Source: Methanosarcina barkeri str. Wiesmoor (GTDB taxonomy: Archaea; Halobacteriota; Methanosarcinia; Methanosarcinales; Methanosarcinaceae). From it: 64,000 bases of DNA. Location of the stretch: NCBI RefSeq assembly GCF_000969985.1, contig NZ_CP009526.1, positions 3,906,001-3,970,000 on the forward strand, written 5' to 3'. Below the pieces are notes generated by a model. The model was given only the letters and a program-made list of their open reading frames with translations. It was not told the DNA's origin and did not search any database. The position numbers were made by a program, and so were the translations under genes. This document shows, piece by piece, positions 37,864-45,441 of the stretch (the first letter of the stretch is position 1; every line of letters begins with the position of its first letter).

Positions 37864-38969
37864 TCAGTGATTGGTATTTTCCAAAGGTAGGAGGAATCGA
37901 GTATTCAATGCACACCCTTGCTAAAACCTTGAGCATGCATGGATATGAGGTGAGCGTTATTACAAGAAGCTATCCGGGTGTTCCTGAATACAGTAAAAGG
38001 GATGGAGTATCAGTGATAAGGCTCAAAGGTAGACCTTTGCCAGGACAGAGTCGATTTCTCATGCCCGGCGCATATAAAGAACTCTTCAACCTTTTAAAGG
38101 ATGGGGATTATGAGATTGTTAATTGCCATGGATTGGATTCACCCATAGGCATGATTGCTCTTATTGTCTCCCGAAAACTTGGAATTCCCGTAGTAGTTAC
38201 CAATCACTCCCTGGTAGGAGATACACCATATAGTTCGCTTTTATATCTTGCAGGTAAATTGCTTCTAAAGAATACCGACGCTGTAATTGCAGTTAGTTCA
38301 GCAGTTGAAAAAGACTCAAATCTGATGACAAAAAAACCGATTTACCGTATTTTCAACGGGGTAGATTCTGAAGATAAAATCATCAAAGTCCCTTTCCCTG
38401 TTAATACCGAAGGAAAACTTGTAATCGTCACAGTTGCACGCATGACAAGGAAAAAGGGCGTTCAAAACATTGTAGATCTAGCCCCTTTACTTCTGGAAAA
38501 ACATAAAAATTTGCTGTTTGTAATGATAGGAGACGGCCCACTCAGGGAAAAGCTTGAAAGCACGGTAGAAGAGTCAGGTTTATCCGGAAATTTCTACTTT
38601 ACAGGGGAAGTATCAAGGGAAAAAGTGCTGGGATATCTGGAACAGGCAGATATCTTTGCCCTTCCTTCGAGTAATGAAGCTTTTGGAATTTCGATTCTGG
38701 AGGCAATGTCAAAAGAGGTTCCTGTTGTAGCAATGAATAATAGTGGGGTTTCGGATATTATCAGAAATGGAGTAAATGGCTATCTTGCAGACAGCCTTAC
38801 AGAATTTTCAGACTATCTTGAGAACCTTATAGAAAAACAGGCCCTGCGAACTTCCTTTTCCAGGAAGGCTTTAAGAGGGCTTTCAAATTATGACTGGAAC
38901 CTGATCTGTAAACAGACAAGCAAGGTATATACAAGTGTCATTTATGAAAAATATCACAATAACCGTTGA
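37839..38969 (+). CDS. GT4 family glycosyltransferase
   Basis: The 376-residue cytosolic enzyme has the GT-B fold: N-terminal DWYFPKVGGIEYSMHTLA nucleotide-sugar/acceptor domain and C-terminal VTVARMTRKKGVQNIV with the donor-binding EX7E motif (NEAFGISILEAM). It resembles the PIG-A/WfgS-like group acting on lipid carriers. It overlaps both neighbours (25 nt upstream and 26 nt downstream), showing a tight three-gene envelope operon. The substrate cannot be deduced. Confidence 0.93.
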   Translation: MEKHKIAMISDWYFPKVGGIEYSMHTLAKTLSMHGYEVSVITRSYPGVPEYSKRDGVSVIRLKGRPLPGQSRFLMPGAYKELFNLLKDGDYEIVNCHGLDSPIGMIALIVSRKLGIPVVVTNHSLVGDTPYSSLLYLAGKLLLKNTDAVIAVSSAVEKDSNLMTKKPIYRIFNGVDSEDKIIKVPFPVNTEGKLVIVTVARMTRKKGVQNIVDLAPLLLEKHKNLLFVMIGDGPLREKLESTVEESGLSGNFYFTGEVSREKVLGYLEQADIFALPSSNEAFGISILEAMSKEVPVVAMNNSGVSDIIRNGVNGYLADSLTEFSDYLENLIEKQALRTSFSRKALRGLSNYDWNLICKQTSKVYTSVIYEKYHNNR

Positions 38970-39660
38970 TGTGGAAGAAGACTGTCCCCCGATGCTTACA
39001 AGTACGAGAGGCATGGAAGAAGGACTGCCTGAGTTACTGGATCTTTTCAAAAAAGAAGGGATAAAAGCAACCTTTTTTGTTACAGGAATGATGGCTGAGC
39101 AATATCCGGACCTTATACACAGAATTCCGAAAGAAGGACACGAACTTGGATGTCATGGATATGCCCATTCTCGTTTTGACCGGATGGAAAAAGAAGAAGC
39201 CAGAACTGCTCTCAAGCAGGCTGGAAAAGTTCTGAGGCAGTTTGAAAGGAAGCTGGTTTCTTTCAGGGCTCCAAACCTGCAGTTCCCGAAAAATTATCTT
39301 AAGCTTCTGGAAGATGAGGGTTTCAGGTACGACTCGTCCATTGCAGCATATAAACCTCCGTTTTCCCGGAGCAAAGTTGAAGGCAAAATAATAAGGATTC
39401 CGGCGACGATTACCTCTTCATTTATAAGGCTGCCTCCGGGATTTTTTATCCCGTTACTCAAGCGCTGGGAATCTCCTGTCATCTTTGTCCATCCCTGGGA
39501 ATTCGTGGATATGTCAAACACATCTATACGCCTGGACTGCAAGTTCAATACTGGAGAAAAAGCCCTAAACAACCTTAAACTTCTGATCCGTACCTTAAAA
39601 ACCCAACACTACGGTTTTTTAACTCTGCAAGAAAGAGCAAAACTTGAAAAATATGAATAA
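38944..39660 (+). CDS. polysaccharide deacetylase (NodB domain)
   Basis: The 238-residue protein has the CE4 motifs: TVDVEED (motif 1 with catalytic and metal Asp), HGYAHSRFDRM (metal HxxxH), SFRAPN and FVHPWEF (catalytic His). It removes acetyl groups from N-acetylated sugars, here probably a lipid-linked or surface glycan made by the adjacent glycosyltransferase. It has no signal peptide, so it acts in the cytosol. I take ATG 38944; GTG 38935 is an alternative. It ends the operon of flippase-like protein, glycosyltransferase and deacetylase. Confidence 0.92.
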   Translation: MKNITITVDVEEDCPPMLTSTRGMEEGLPELLDLFKKEGIKATFFVTGMMAEQYPDLIHRIPKEGHELGCHGYAHSRFDRMEKEEARTALKQAGKVLRQFERKLVSFRAPNLQFPKNYLKLLEDEGFRYDSSIAAYKPPFSRSKVEGKIIRIPATITSSFIRLPPGFFIPLLKRWESPVIFVHPWEFVDMSNTSIRLDCKFNTGEKALNNLKLLIRTLKTQHYGFLTLQERAKLEKYE

Positions 39661-39748
39661 CTGCCTGAAAAGAGTAAATAATCCCTTTTTCCCTGTGAGA
39701 AGGTGCCAATGTTGCCTATTGAGTTTTAATTGAAGTACTTGCACAAAA

Positions 39749-40063
39749 TTATTCTTCAAGGACTTTCAGAAGTTTCCTGATTTTATCGTTTTCTATGGAA
39801 TAGAGCCTCATCTTCCCTTCTTTTCTCACTTTAATTATTCCCCAGTCCTGCAATTTTGCAAGGTGCATTGAGGTATTTGACTGAGTTCTACCAATGAGTT
39901 CTGGGATCTTGCAGGCGCATATCTCTCCTTTGCAGTCACTGCAATTATTCTCTTTGCATTTGCACTCTGCCTCAAGAAGAGCCTTGATAATTCTGTACCT
40001 TGTATCTTCGCTCAGTGCCTTGAAAAGCTGGATATTTTCTTCATCACTCATATCAATAAACAT
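39749..40063 (-). CDS. ArsR-family repressor with Cys-rich insertion
   Basis: The 104-residue winged-helix repressor begins with NIQLFKALSEDTRYRIIKALL and has the recognition helix QSNTSMHLAKLQDWGII. A cysteine-rich segment lies between helices 2 and 3 (CKCKENNCSDCKGEICAC, eight Cys within 18 residues), a possible metal or metalloid sensor. A shorter paralogue is at 53104. An operator-like site overlaps its own start (40050-40070), so it is probably autoregulated. It is convergent with the deacetylase gene and lies downstream of the DsrEFH genes on the same strand. Confidence 0.9.
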   Translation of the reverse strand: MFIDMSDEENIQLFKALSEDTRYRIIKALLEAECKCKENNCSDCKGEICACKIPELIGRTQSNTSMHLAKLQDWGIIKVRKEGKMRLYSIENDKIRKLLKVLEE

Positions 40064-40070
40064 TGAATAT
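40050..40070. promoter_or_regulatory. operator-like inverted repeat, ArsR start (site L)
   Basis: ATATCAA (40050-40056), six bases, then TTGAATAT (40063-40070), overlapping the first codons of the ArsR gene. It matches the island-wide ATATCAA-N6-TTGATAT repeat with one inserted A in the right arm; placement over the start suggests autorepression. Confidence 0.45.
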
Positions 40071-40145
40071 AAGAATATATATTTTTCTAAAGCTGAAAAA
40101 GAAAATCAAATACTTGATCCGGGTTACCTTTAAACAAGCTCTAAA

Positions 40146-40240
40146 ATAAGGAAATTTCAGAATTATAAGGAAATTTCAGAATTATAAGGAAATTTCAGAA
40201 TTATAAGGAAGTTTCAGAATTATAAGGAAGTTTCAGATTT
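40146..40240. repeat. 19-bp tandem repeat, five copies
   Basis: ATAAGGAAATTTCAGAATT at 40146, 40165 and 40184, then ATAAGGAAGTTTCAGAATT at 40203 and a last copy at 40222. Fills the spacer between ArsR and the hypothetical gene; same 19-bp period as 27238-27332, with a different sequence. Confidence 0.9.
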
Positions 40241-40524
40241 CATTTTCCGGCCGCTCTCTTAGCCTCTTTTGTTATCTCTTTCATCATTTCTCCAACGAGA
40301 TTAGCTTTTTCACAGTGAGAAGCCTCTTTTGGCTTGCAGTTCAGGAGAATACTCATCAGTCTGTCAGCCATCCGGTATAATTTGAGATCTTCAAGCCGGA
40401 CCAATAGTCCTGATAAACTCTCACTAAATTCCCGGCATTTATCATGATTGCAGACAGCCTCCTCATGCAACTGGCATATTGATTGTAGTTCTTTTATTAT
40501 CTCGTTCGGGATACTCTCGACCAT
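40240..40524 (-). CDS. small Cys-containing helical protein of the DsrEFH cluster
   Basis: A 94-residue protein, helical and charged, with cysteines at SICQLHEEAVCNHDKC and later in LLNCKPKEASHC. No known domain is visible. It follows dsrH on the same strand (155 nt) and may belong to that operon; a metal- or thiol-handling role is suggested only by the cysteines. I start it at ATG 40524 rather than TTG 40533. Its 3' end runs into the 19-bp repeat. Confidence 0.55.
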   Translation of the reverse strand: MVESIPNEIIKELQSICQLHEEAVCNHDKCREFSESLSGLLVRLEDLKLYRMADRLMSILLNCKPKEASHCEKANLVGEMMKEITKEAKRAAGK

Positions 40525-40678
40525 AAAAATCAATCCGTTTCAGCTTTATTTTCAATAACTTAAAGGAGCGGTTACAATTATGAAAGTAAATTTGGCAAAG
40601 TAAAATATGGCAAAAAAGATCTGGCACTTTTAACCACAAATCAAAAAATATGATTCTCAAATCATAACGCTATAAATT

Positions 40679-40999
40679 TTAAAATGTGTATTCATGCCTG
40701 CAATGCTCCATTATATCCTCTATAAAATCGGTGTAAAAGTCATCCAGGACTGTCACTTTATCTCCTGCCCTTATAGCTCTGGCTTCCAGGTCTTCTTTAC
40801 ATGCGTAAATTTTGAACTCTTGTTGTTCTTCTATTCCGGTAAGCAGGTGATAGACTCCATCTCCTGCAAGGTAGATTCTGGCTTTCCCAGAACAGGCAGC
40901 CAGTTTAAGACAGAACTCCGATCTCGGGCTGAAGGGAGACTTTGTCAGCAGGAACACATCCGATTGTTCTTGTTTCATATTATCATCCGATAAATCCAT
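40679..40999 (-). CDS. DsrH/TusB-like sulfur relay protein
   Basis: The 106-residue protein matches the DsrH/TusB family: VFLLTKSPFSPRSEFCLKLA, then ARIYLAGDGVYHLL and KIYACKEDLEARAI. In bacteria DsrEFH (TusBCD) forms a heterohexamer that passes persulfide to TusC/DsrC-like carriers or TusE. Here it is the third of three adjacent genes in the order DsrE, DsrF, DsrH, the standard subunit set. The Cys in YACKED is a candidate transfer residue. Confidence 0.85.
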   Translation of the reverse strand: MDLSDDNMKQEQSDVFLLTKSPFSPRSEFCLKLAACSGKARIYLAGDGVYHLLTGIEEQQEFKIYACKEDLEARAIRAGDKVTVLDDFYTDFIEDIMEHCRHEYTF

Positions 41000-41024
41000 A
41001 ATCAGCAGTAGTATTCAACCATTA

Positions 41025-41369
41025 TTAAAACGAGATAACACCATCCGAGCTTTTCATTACTTCAAAAAAATCTTCTTCGTCGGTCAGTTCTAGAGTTTCT
41101 ATCAAAGTTTCTCCAAAAAGGTGCCTTTCCATCAGCGAGGGTTCATGCACAAGTACTCTCAACTCCCCGTATGCATAAAGAATATCTGTAAGGTTTGGTA
41201 ATCCAAGCTTTCTGCTGTCTTGACCTGCAACCGCAAGATAAACTCCATCGCCATAAAGACCGAGAGTCACATCCATCTTCCCAAGGCTTACTGCAGCTGC
41301 ATTCAATGCTCCAAAAGCTTTTTCACTGCCGTATGGTGCTGTATCCAGCAGATAAAAAACTGATCTCAT
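41025..41369 (-). CDS. DsrF/TusC-like sulfur relay protein
   Basis: The 114-residue protein has the DsrF fold: SVFYLLDTAPYGSEKAFGALNAA, VTLGLYGDGVYLAVAG and the hydrophobic VLVHEPSLMERHL. DsrF/TusC is a non-catalytic structural subunit of the DsrEFH complex, and no Cys is seen here. GGGAGG lies about 10 nt before ATG 41369, which I prefer to an upstream TTG. It lies between the DsrE and DsrH genes. Confidence 0.85.
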   Translation of the reverse strand: MRSVFYLLDTAPYGSEKAFGALNAAAVSLGKMDVTLGLYGDGVYLAVAGQDSRKLGLPNLTDILYAYGELRVLVHEPSLMERHLFGETLIETLELTDEEDFFEVMKSSDGVISF

Positions 41370-41411
41370 AAGATCTGAACCTCCCAAAAATTGGATTTAA
41401 TCAATAAAACC

Positions 41412-41792
41412 TTATCTTGAAAGTGAAATTACTCTGTCACTTTTGTTCAACATTTCCGACAGCTCATAAAGGCTAGTAATTCTTATTCCAGGGAGATAAT
41501 CTCTGCAGTTACTTCCCTGTATAATCTCCTCTTCTGGAATGTAGCCTCTTGCACTGGCGCATCGCGCACAGGCTCGAATAACGACCCCTTTTTCCGTAAG
41601 TCCGGAAAACAGTTGTCCTGCACTGGTAAAGAAGGACGGATCCTGGCTCTTTTTTGGGATATGCACCGCATCCAGGTACAGAAATATGTTTACTTTATAT
41701 TGTTTAAGTGCAGCCCTGGCTAGTTTGTAGGCGATCTCAGCGTACTCAGAGATGTAAGGGCCATCAGTGAGTACTATTGTTAGTGTCTTCAA
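41412..41792 (-). CDS. DsrE/TusD-like persulfide carrier
   Basis: The 126-residue protein has the DsrE core TLTIVLTDGPYISEYAEIAYKLA and the cysteine pair CARCASARGY, where DsrE/TusD carries its active Cys. A GLTEKGVVIRACARC turn places the Cys as in bacterial subunits. TTG 41792 is preceded by GGAGG at exactly 5 nt; a TTG at 41804 overlaps that site and is rejected. First gene of the DsrE-DsrF-DsrH set, 16 nt after the frameshifted HTH regulator; a shared promoter from site A is likely. Confidence 0.85.
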   Translation of the reverse strand: MKTLTIVLTDGPYISEYAEIAYKLARAALKQYKVNIFLYLDAVHIPKKSQDPSFFTSAGQLFSGLTEKGVVIRACARCASARGYIPEEEIIQGSNCRDYLPGIRITSLYELSEMLNKSDRVISLSR

Positions 41793-41808
41793 AGCTTCCT
41801 CCAACTAA

Positions 41809-42341
41809 TTAATATGTTAATGAAACAGCCCTGTTCACCATACTCCTGACAATTTTTCCACTACCATAAATAGTTGTAATGATTTCTCCTTTTTGAATTA
41901 TGAGACTATCTTTTTTACCAGAGTAATTCCCTCTGGGAAAAATTGGTTCAAGAATTTTTAAGACTCCACCCAGTGGAGGAGCCATATTTGCAACGGCTCT
42001 GAACTTTGTGGAATCCACTATACAGGACAAAAGCTGTCGAACTTCCACAATCTCCACAGGCTTTGCCTTAGAAAGATCTTTAATTTCTTCAATGCTGCTT
42101 TTTTGTTACTTATCCAGAAATTTTTGCCATGTTCACTGATTTTCGCAGTTCTTTCTGTTAACTCAATCGGGTCTGCATCTTGCAAAATCTTCAGATGGAA
42201 ATCAATTGTATTATTCCCGACTAGAGCTTCAATCTCCTCAACATTTCTATGGCCGTTTGCAAGGAAGTTTATTATTTTCCTTCGGGTCTTATTGCCCATA
42301 GCAAAATTCACCAACTTTGTCTCACTCGTACCTCCTGACAT
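41809..42341 (-). pseudogene. frameshifted HTH regulator, shortened paralogue of the 43603-44400 protein
   Basis: Two frames together align with the intact paralogue downstream. The first covers the N-terminal HTH (SETKLVNFAMGNKTRRKIINFL) to about 42100. The second covers EIVEVRQLLSCIVDSTKFRAVANM to GSGKIVRSMV. The break is at a run of six T (42098-42103), so one base has probably been lost or gained. The C-terminal Fe-S region of the paralogue is also missing. It starts at ATG 42341 after GAGGTG. It lies upstream of dsrE, so loss of this regulator may have changed control of the DsrEFH operon. Confidence 0.75.
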
Positions 42342-42487
42342 TTTACACCTCTCAGGCACTATTGGAGTTAAATTCCGTTTACATCAATTAAGCAGTATAG
42401 CAAAGATGTCTAAGAGTAAAGCCTAACTCTTTCAAGCTATTTCCATAATTAGTTATGACGTTATATCAATAAAAACACAAAAGCCAA

Positions 42488-42507
42488 ATATCAAAAAAGA
42501 TTGATAC
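42488..42507. promoter_or_regulatory. operator-like inverted repeat (site A)
   Basis: ATATCAA-AAAAGA-TTGATAC. It lies between the frameshifted regulator/DsrEFH operon and the divergent QueG-like gene, in the promoter region of both. Its core is identical to that of site B (44575). Confidence 0.65.
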
Positions 42508-42597
42508 GAAAACATTTAAACGGTTATAATTTAAAGAAAATCTGCCCGACTATTAGGTTGAAACAAAAGTATCTCATAGATTCTAGGAGATTCTAAT

Positions 42598-43383
42598 ATG
42601 GAACTAAAAAACAAGATTGAGACTATAATAAAGAACACCGTAGCAAATTCAGATACTGAAACCAGATATTGTGAGCCTATCATAGGTTTTGCTTCTACTA
42701 CCGATCCTATTTTTATAGAAATTAAACAAATCGTAGGTCTTCATCATTTAAATCCAAAAGAAATCTTTCCTGAAGCAAAGACCGTTGTCGCTTTTTTCTT
42801 GCCATTTGATAAAGAGCTTGTGAAACAGAACTTGAAATCAGGTGTGGTAAAGGAATCTATTCAGGCTAGTGTAGATACTTCTCACCTTATCGGAGAAATC
42901 AATGAAAAAATCAAAACTGAACTTGCAAAAGATGGCATTACAGCAATTGTACCTAAAGCGATTTTCGATTATAAAAATAAGGGGTTTAATGTTTCATGGT
43001 CTCACAAAAGCGCCGCTTATGCTGCCGGAATTGGCACTTTCGGAGTTAACCAAATGTTGATTACGAAAGCTGGATGTTCAGGTCGAATCGGATCTCTGCT
43101 GATTTCTGCCGAAATTCCTCCTACTCCACGTCCAAAAGAAGAGTTCTGTAGACACAAAAGAGGAGAAAAATGCCTTGTATGTGTGGATAGATGTCAATCC
43201 GGCGCTCTTAGTTCAAATGGGTTTGATAAAGAAAAGTGTTTCATGCAGCTTCAAGAAGATATAAAAGCTTACCCTGAACTTAATCAACATGGCTGTGGGA
43301 AGTGCACCACTGGCCCCTGTACCCTAGATCCTGCTGAGTTAGACGAGGATTCTGTAAAGTCTTTGACAACTAATGTCATATAA
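42598..43383 (+). CDS. QueG-like [4Fe-4S] reductase (epoxyqueuosine reductase family)
   Basis: The 261-residue protein belongs to the QueG/DUF1730 and 4Fe-4S family. It has the core YAAGIGTFGVNQMLITKAGCSGRIGSLL and a ferredoxin-like cysteine set: C-x8-C-x2-C-x3-C (CRHKRGEKCLVCVDRCQ) plus CGKCTTGPC. Archaea do not make queuosine, so in Methanosarcina such paralogues are thought to be corrinoid- or flavin-linked reductases of unknown substrate. It is a single gene behind site A, divergent from the DsrEFH operon. AGGAG lies 9 nt before ATG 42598. Confidence 0.8.
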   Translation: MELKNKIETIIKNTVANSDTETRYCEPIIGFASTTDPIFIEIKQIVGLHHLNPKEIFPEAKTVVAFFLPFDKELVKQNLKSGVVKESIQASVDTSHLIGEINEKIKTELAKDGITAIVPKAIFDYKNKGFNVSWSHKSAAYAAGIGTFGVNQMLITKAGCSGRIGSLLISAEIPPTPRPKEEFCRHKRGEKCLVCVDRCQSGALSSNGFDKEKCFMQLQEDIKAYPELNQHGCGKCTTGPCTLDPAELDEDSVKSLTTNVI

Positions 43384-43384
43384 C

Positions 43385-43452
43385 TACAAAGTCATTAGAG
43401 TTACAAAGTCGTTAGAGTTACAAAGTCATTAAAGTTACAAAGTCGTGAGAGT
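43385..43452. repeat. 17-bp tandem repeat, four copies
   Basis: ACAAAGTCATTAGAGTT with variants (GTCGTTAGAG, GTCATTAAAG, GTCGTGAGAG) at 43385, 43402, 43419 and 43436, directly after the QueG-like stop codon. Confidence 0.85.
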
Positions 43453-43602
43453 TGCCTACTCGAAGAAAGTTTATCCATTTAGTAGTTGAAGACTTTGCAG
43501 AAACCTGAGAATTACTTTGCTATTATTTCATTTAGCATGGCATGATACACCAATGAACCATACTTTTCGATAGGCTCTAAAATATTCTTCAGATTACTAG
43601 GC

Positions 43603-44400
43603 TCAAATGTACGCACTGAGAACCTGCAAATGTTCCTGGTTGGTTGCGTACTTCGGCTCCTTGAGCGAGGTACACTTATCAAGGGAAGCTTCTCCGCTCA
43701 TGAGTTTTATGGCAAAAGTATAACAGCTCTGTTCGCCGCATTTACCGCAATTGGTCTGAGGCAAGTATTTGTAAAGCTCCATGGGTTCGACCCGAATCTT
43801 TTCCCGAGGAGCCGGAGCAACACCCTTTGCAATAGCCTCATTGATGATACTTCTAAGACTTTCAAGTGCTTCTCTGGCCTCTGCCTCGTTTTTAATCATT
43901 GTCATGGTAATTTTTCCAGTACCGTAAACCGTTGTAAGAACTTCTCCTTTTTGCATAATCAGGGCGTTAATCTTGTCCGAGTATCTGCCTCTGGGAAAGA
44001 GAGGTTCAAAAACTTTGAGAATTCCACCAAGCGGGGGAGTCATATTTGCAATTACCCTGAATTTTGAGGAGTCTGCTATACAGGGTAAAAGCTGCCGAAT
44101 TTCTGCAATCTCCACAGGCTTTGCCTGAGAGAGATCGGTGTTTTTTTGAGTATCTTTTTCTTCCTTGCCCTTCAGAAAATTTCTGCCGTATTCACTTAAT
44201 CTGACTGTTCCGTCTACTAATTCAATCAGATTTGCCTGTTGCAGGAGTTTGAGATGAAAGTCGAGCATTGTTTTTCCTGCGGCTTCTGCGACTTCTTCGG
44301 TACTTCTATCGCCATCTACAAGAAAGTTCATAATCTTCCTTCTGGTGGCATTAGACATAGCATTATTTACAAGTTTTATCTCATTCGGATTTCCAGGCAT
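43603..44400 (-). CDS. HTH transcription regulator with C-terminal [4Fe-4S] domain
   Basis: The 265-residue protein has an N-terminal ArsR-like winged helix (ATRRKIMNFLVDGDRSTEEVAEAAGKTM) and a middle domain (about 90-190: MTPPLGGILKVFEPLFPRGRYSD, MQKGEVLTTVYGTG). The C-terminal cluster motif CGKCGEQSC-x17-C (about 215-245) matches the Fe-S domain of CdhD and RnfB. An Fe-S sensor regulator is implied, with redox, metal or thiol sensing. Its promoter carries site B (44575-44594), so it is either autoregulated or a target of the local repressor. A frameshifted paralogue without the Fe-S part lies at 41809. Confidence 0.85.
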   Translation of the reverse strand: MPGNPNEIKLVNNAMSNATRRKIMNFLVDGDRSTEEVAEAAGKTMLDFHLKLLQQANLIELVDGTVRLSEYGRNFLKGKEEKDTQKNTDLSQAKPVEIAEIRQLLPCIADSSKFRVIANMTPPLGGILKVFEPLFPRGRYSDKINALIMQKGEVLTTVYGTGKITMTMIKNEAEAREALESLRSIINEAIAKGVAPAPREKIRVEPMELYKYLPQTNCGKCGEQSCYTFAIKLMSGEASLDKCTSLKEPKYATNQEHLQVLSAYI

Positions 44401-44574
44401 TTCTACACCCTTGTTATTCTATCGAAGATAATTTCTTAAGATGTAACCATTATTTTTCCTGATAGCTACCACTATAAGACCACATTTTTTTCTCAAAAAT
44501 GAAGTCAGTTCTTCGGATTAATATAAAATCTTCTAATCAATATGAAACTTACTTCATAAGAACATGGGAGCTGG

Positions 44575-44594
44575 ATATCAAAAAAGATTGATAT
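44575..44594. promoter_or_regulatory. operator-like inverted repeat (site B)
   Basis: ATATCAA-AAAAGA-TTGATAT, a perfect 7-bp inverted repeat with 6-bp spacer, 175 bp upstream of the HTH-FeS gene. Confidence 0.7.
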
Positions 44595-44648
44595 GAGATT
44601 TCAGAGAGATTCCATGACCTGACATTTTAACATTTATCAACTGTACAC

Positions 44649-44668
44649 CTATCAATTATTCTTGATAC
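44649..44668. promoter_or_regulatory. operator-like inverted repeat (site C)
   Basis: CTATCAA-TTATTC-TTGATAC, about 95 bp upstream of the small His-rich gene and 430 bp upstream of the CMD gene. Confidence 0.6.
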
Positions 44669-44760
44669 TCACCATTCAGGTTTTTAAAACTTGAATCTCT
44701 AATATCGATTATATCATTTTTACAGAATACAATTGATTAAGTAAGTAAGGAGACAAAAAA

Positions 44761-44907
44761 TTGAAAAAAGAAAAAGATAAATTGCCAAAAGAAACTACAA
44801 ATAATCCAGAAGATGATGAAGAAGACCTGCTGTACAAGCATAAGCATGAAGAGCGGGGCAACACTATGCACTGGAATAATGCTTTTTGCAGAAGACCTGG
44901 TCATTGA
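44761..44907 (+). CDS. small His/Asp/Glu-rich protein (48 residues)
   Basis: The frame TTG 44761 to TGA 44907 has GGAG (44749-44752) 8 nt upstream. The peptide is acidic and basic, with a His-rich KHKHEERGNTMHW region and one Cys (NAFCRRPGH). A partly conserved counterpart beginning ATGGAAAAACAAAAG lies at 53545 in the duplicated cassette, which supports it as a real gene and its start position. It precedes the CMD gene by 190 bp. Metal binding is a guess from the His/Cys content. Confidence 0.55.
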   Translation: MKKEKDKLPKETTNNPEDDEEDLLYKHKHEERGNTMHWNNAFCRRPGH

Positions 44908-45099
44908 GACTGATACATGAACTACCAGGAAAAGTGTAAGAAGCAGGCTGCTTAATTTTAAAATACAGCTGATTATAAAGGTAAATTGCCTGTAACTTTA
45001 CAGTTTGAAGTAATTTAATTAAAGTATACCTGATTTGAAATTTTTAAATTATACTGCAGATTACAAATTTATATAGTTTTTAAGTAGGAGAGGATTTCA

Positions 45100-45441
45100 A
45101 TGTCATTTTTGGATGAAATGTTACCTGAAACTGCGGAAGCTTTTGGACAAATGAGAAATTCCATATTCAAAGATGGTTATCTGGATCTTAAAACCAAAGA
45201 ACTTATAGCCATTGCCTCCTCTGTCCTTATGCGTTGTCAGTTTTGCGTTGATACACATTCGCAAAGAGCGATTGCTGCAGGAGCTACAAAGGAGGAAATT
45301 GCCGAAACGATTTCAGTCGCTATGTTTGTTGCTGCAGGCACACAGATAGGGTGGACAAACATATACAGGGAAAATATATACGACAAAATCTTTGAAAAGG
45401 ATAAGAGAGAAGAAGACTGTTGTTGCTGCTGTAAGGACTAA
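45100..45441 (+). CDS. carboxymuconolactone decarboxylase (AhpD-like) protein with five-Cys tail
   Basis: The 113-residue CMD-family protein has the AhpD-type CxxC pair (C46-QF-C49, then VDTHSQRAIAAGA with its His). CMD proteins without the decarboxylase partner act as thiol peroxidase or disulfide reductants. It ends in EEDCCCCCKD: five consecutive cysteines (107-111), unusual for the family and suited to bind a soft metal or metalloid. It is followed by a convergent ArsR gene and is preceded by site C and the small His-rich gene. GGAGAGG lies 6 nt before the ATG. Confidence 0.85.
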   Translation: MSFLDEMLPETAEAFGQMRNSIFKDGYLDLKTKELIAIASSVLMRCQFCVDTHSQRAIAAGATKEEIAETISVAMFVAAGTQIGWTNIYRENIYDKIFEKDKREEDCCCCCKD

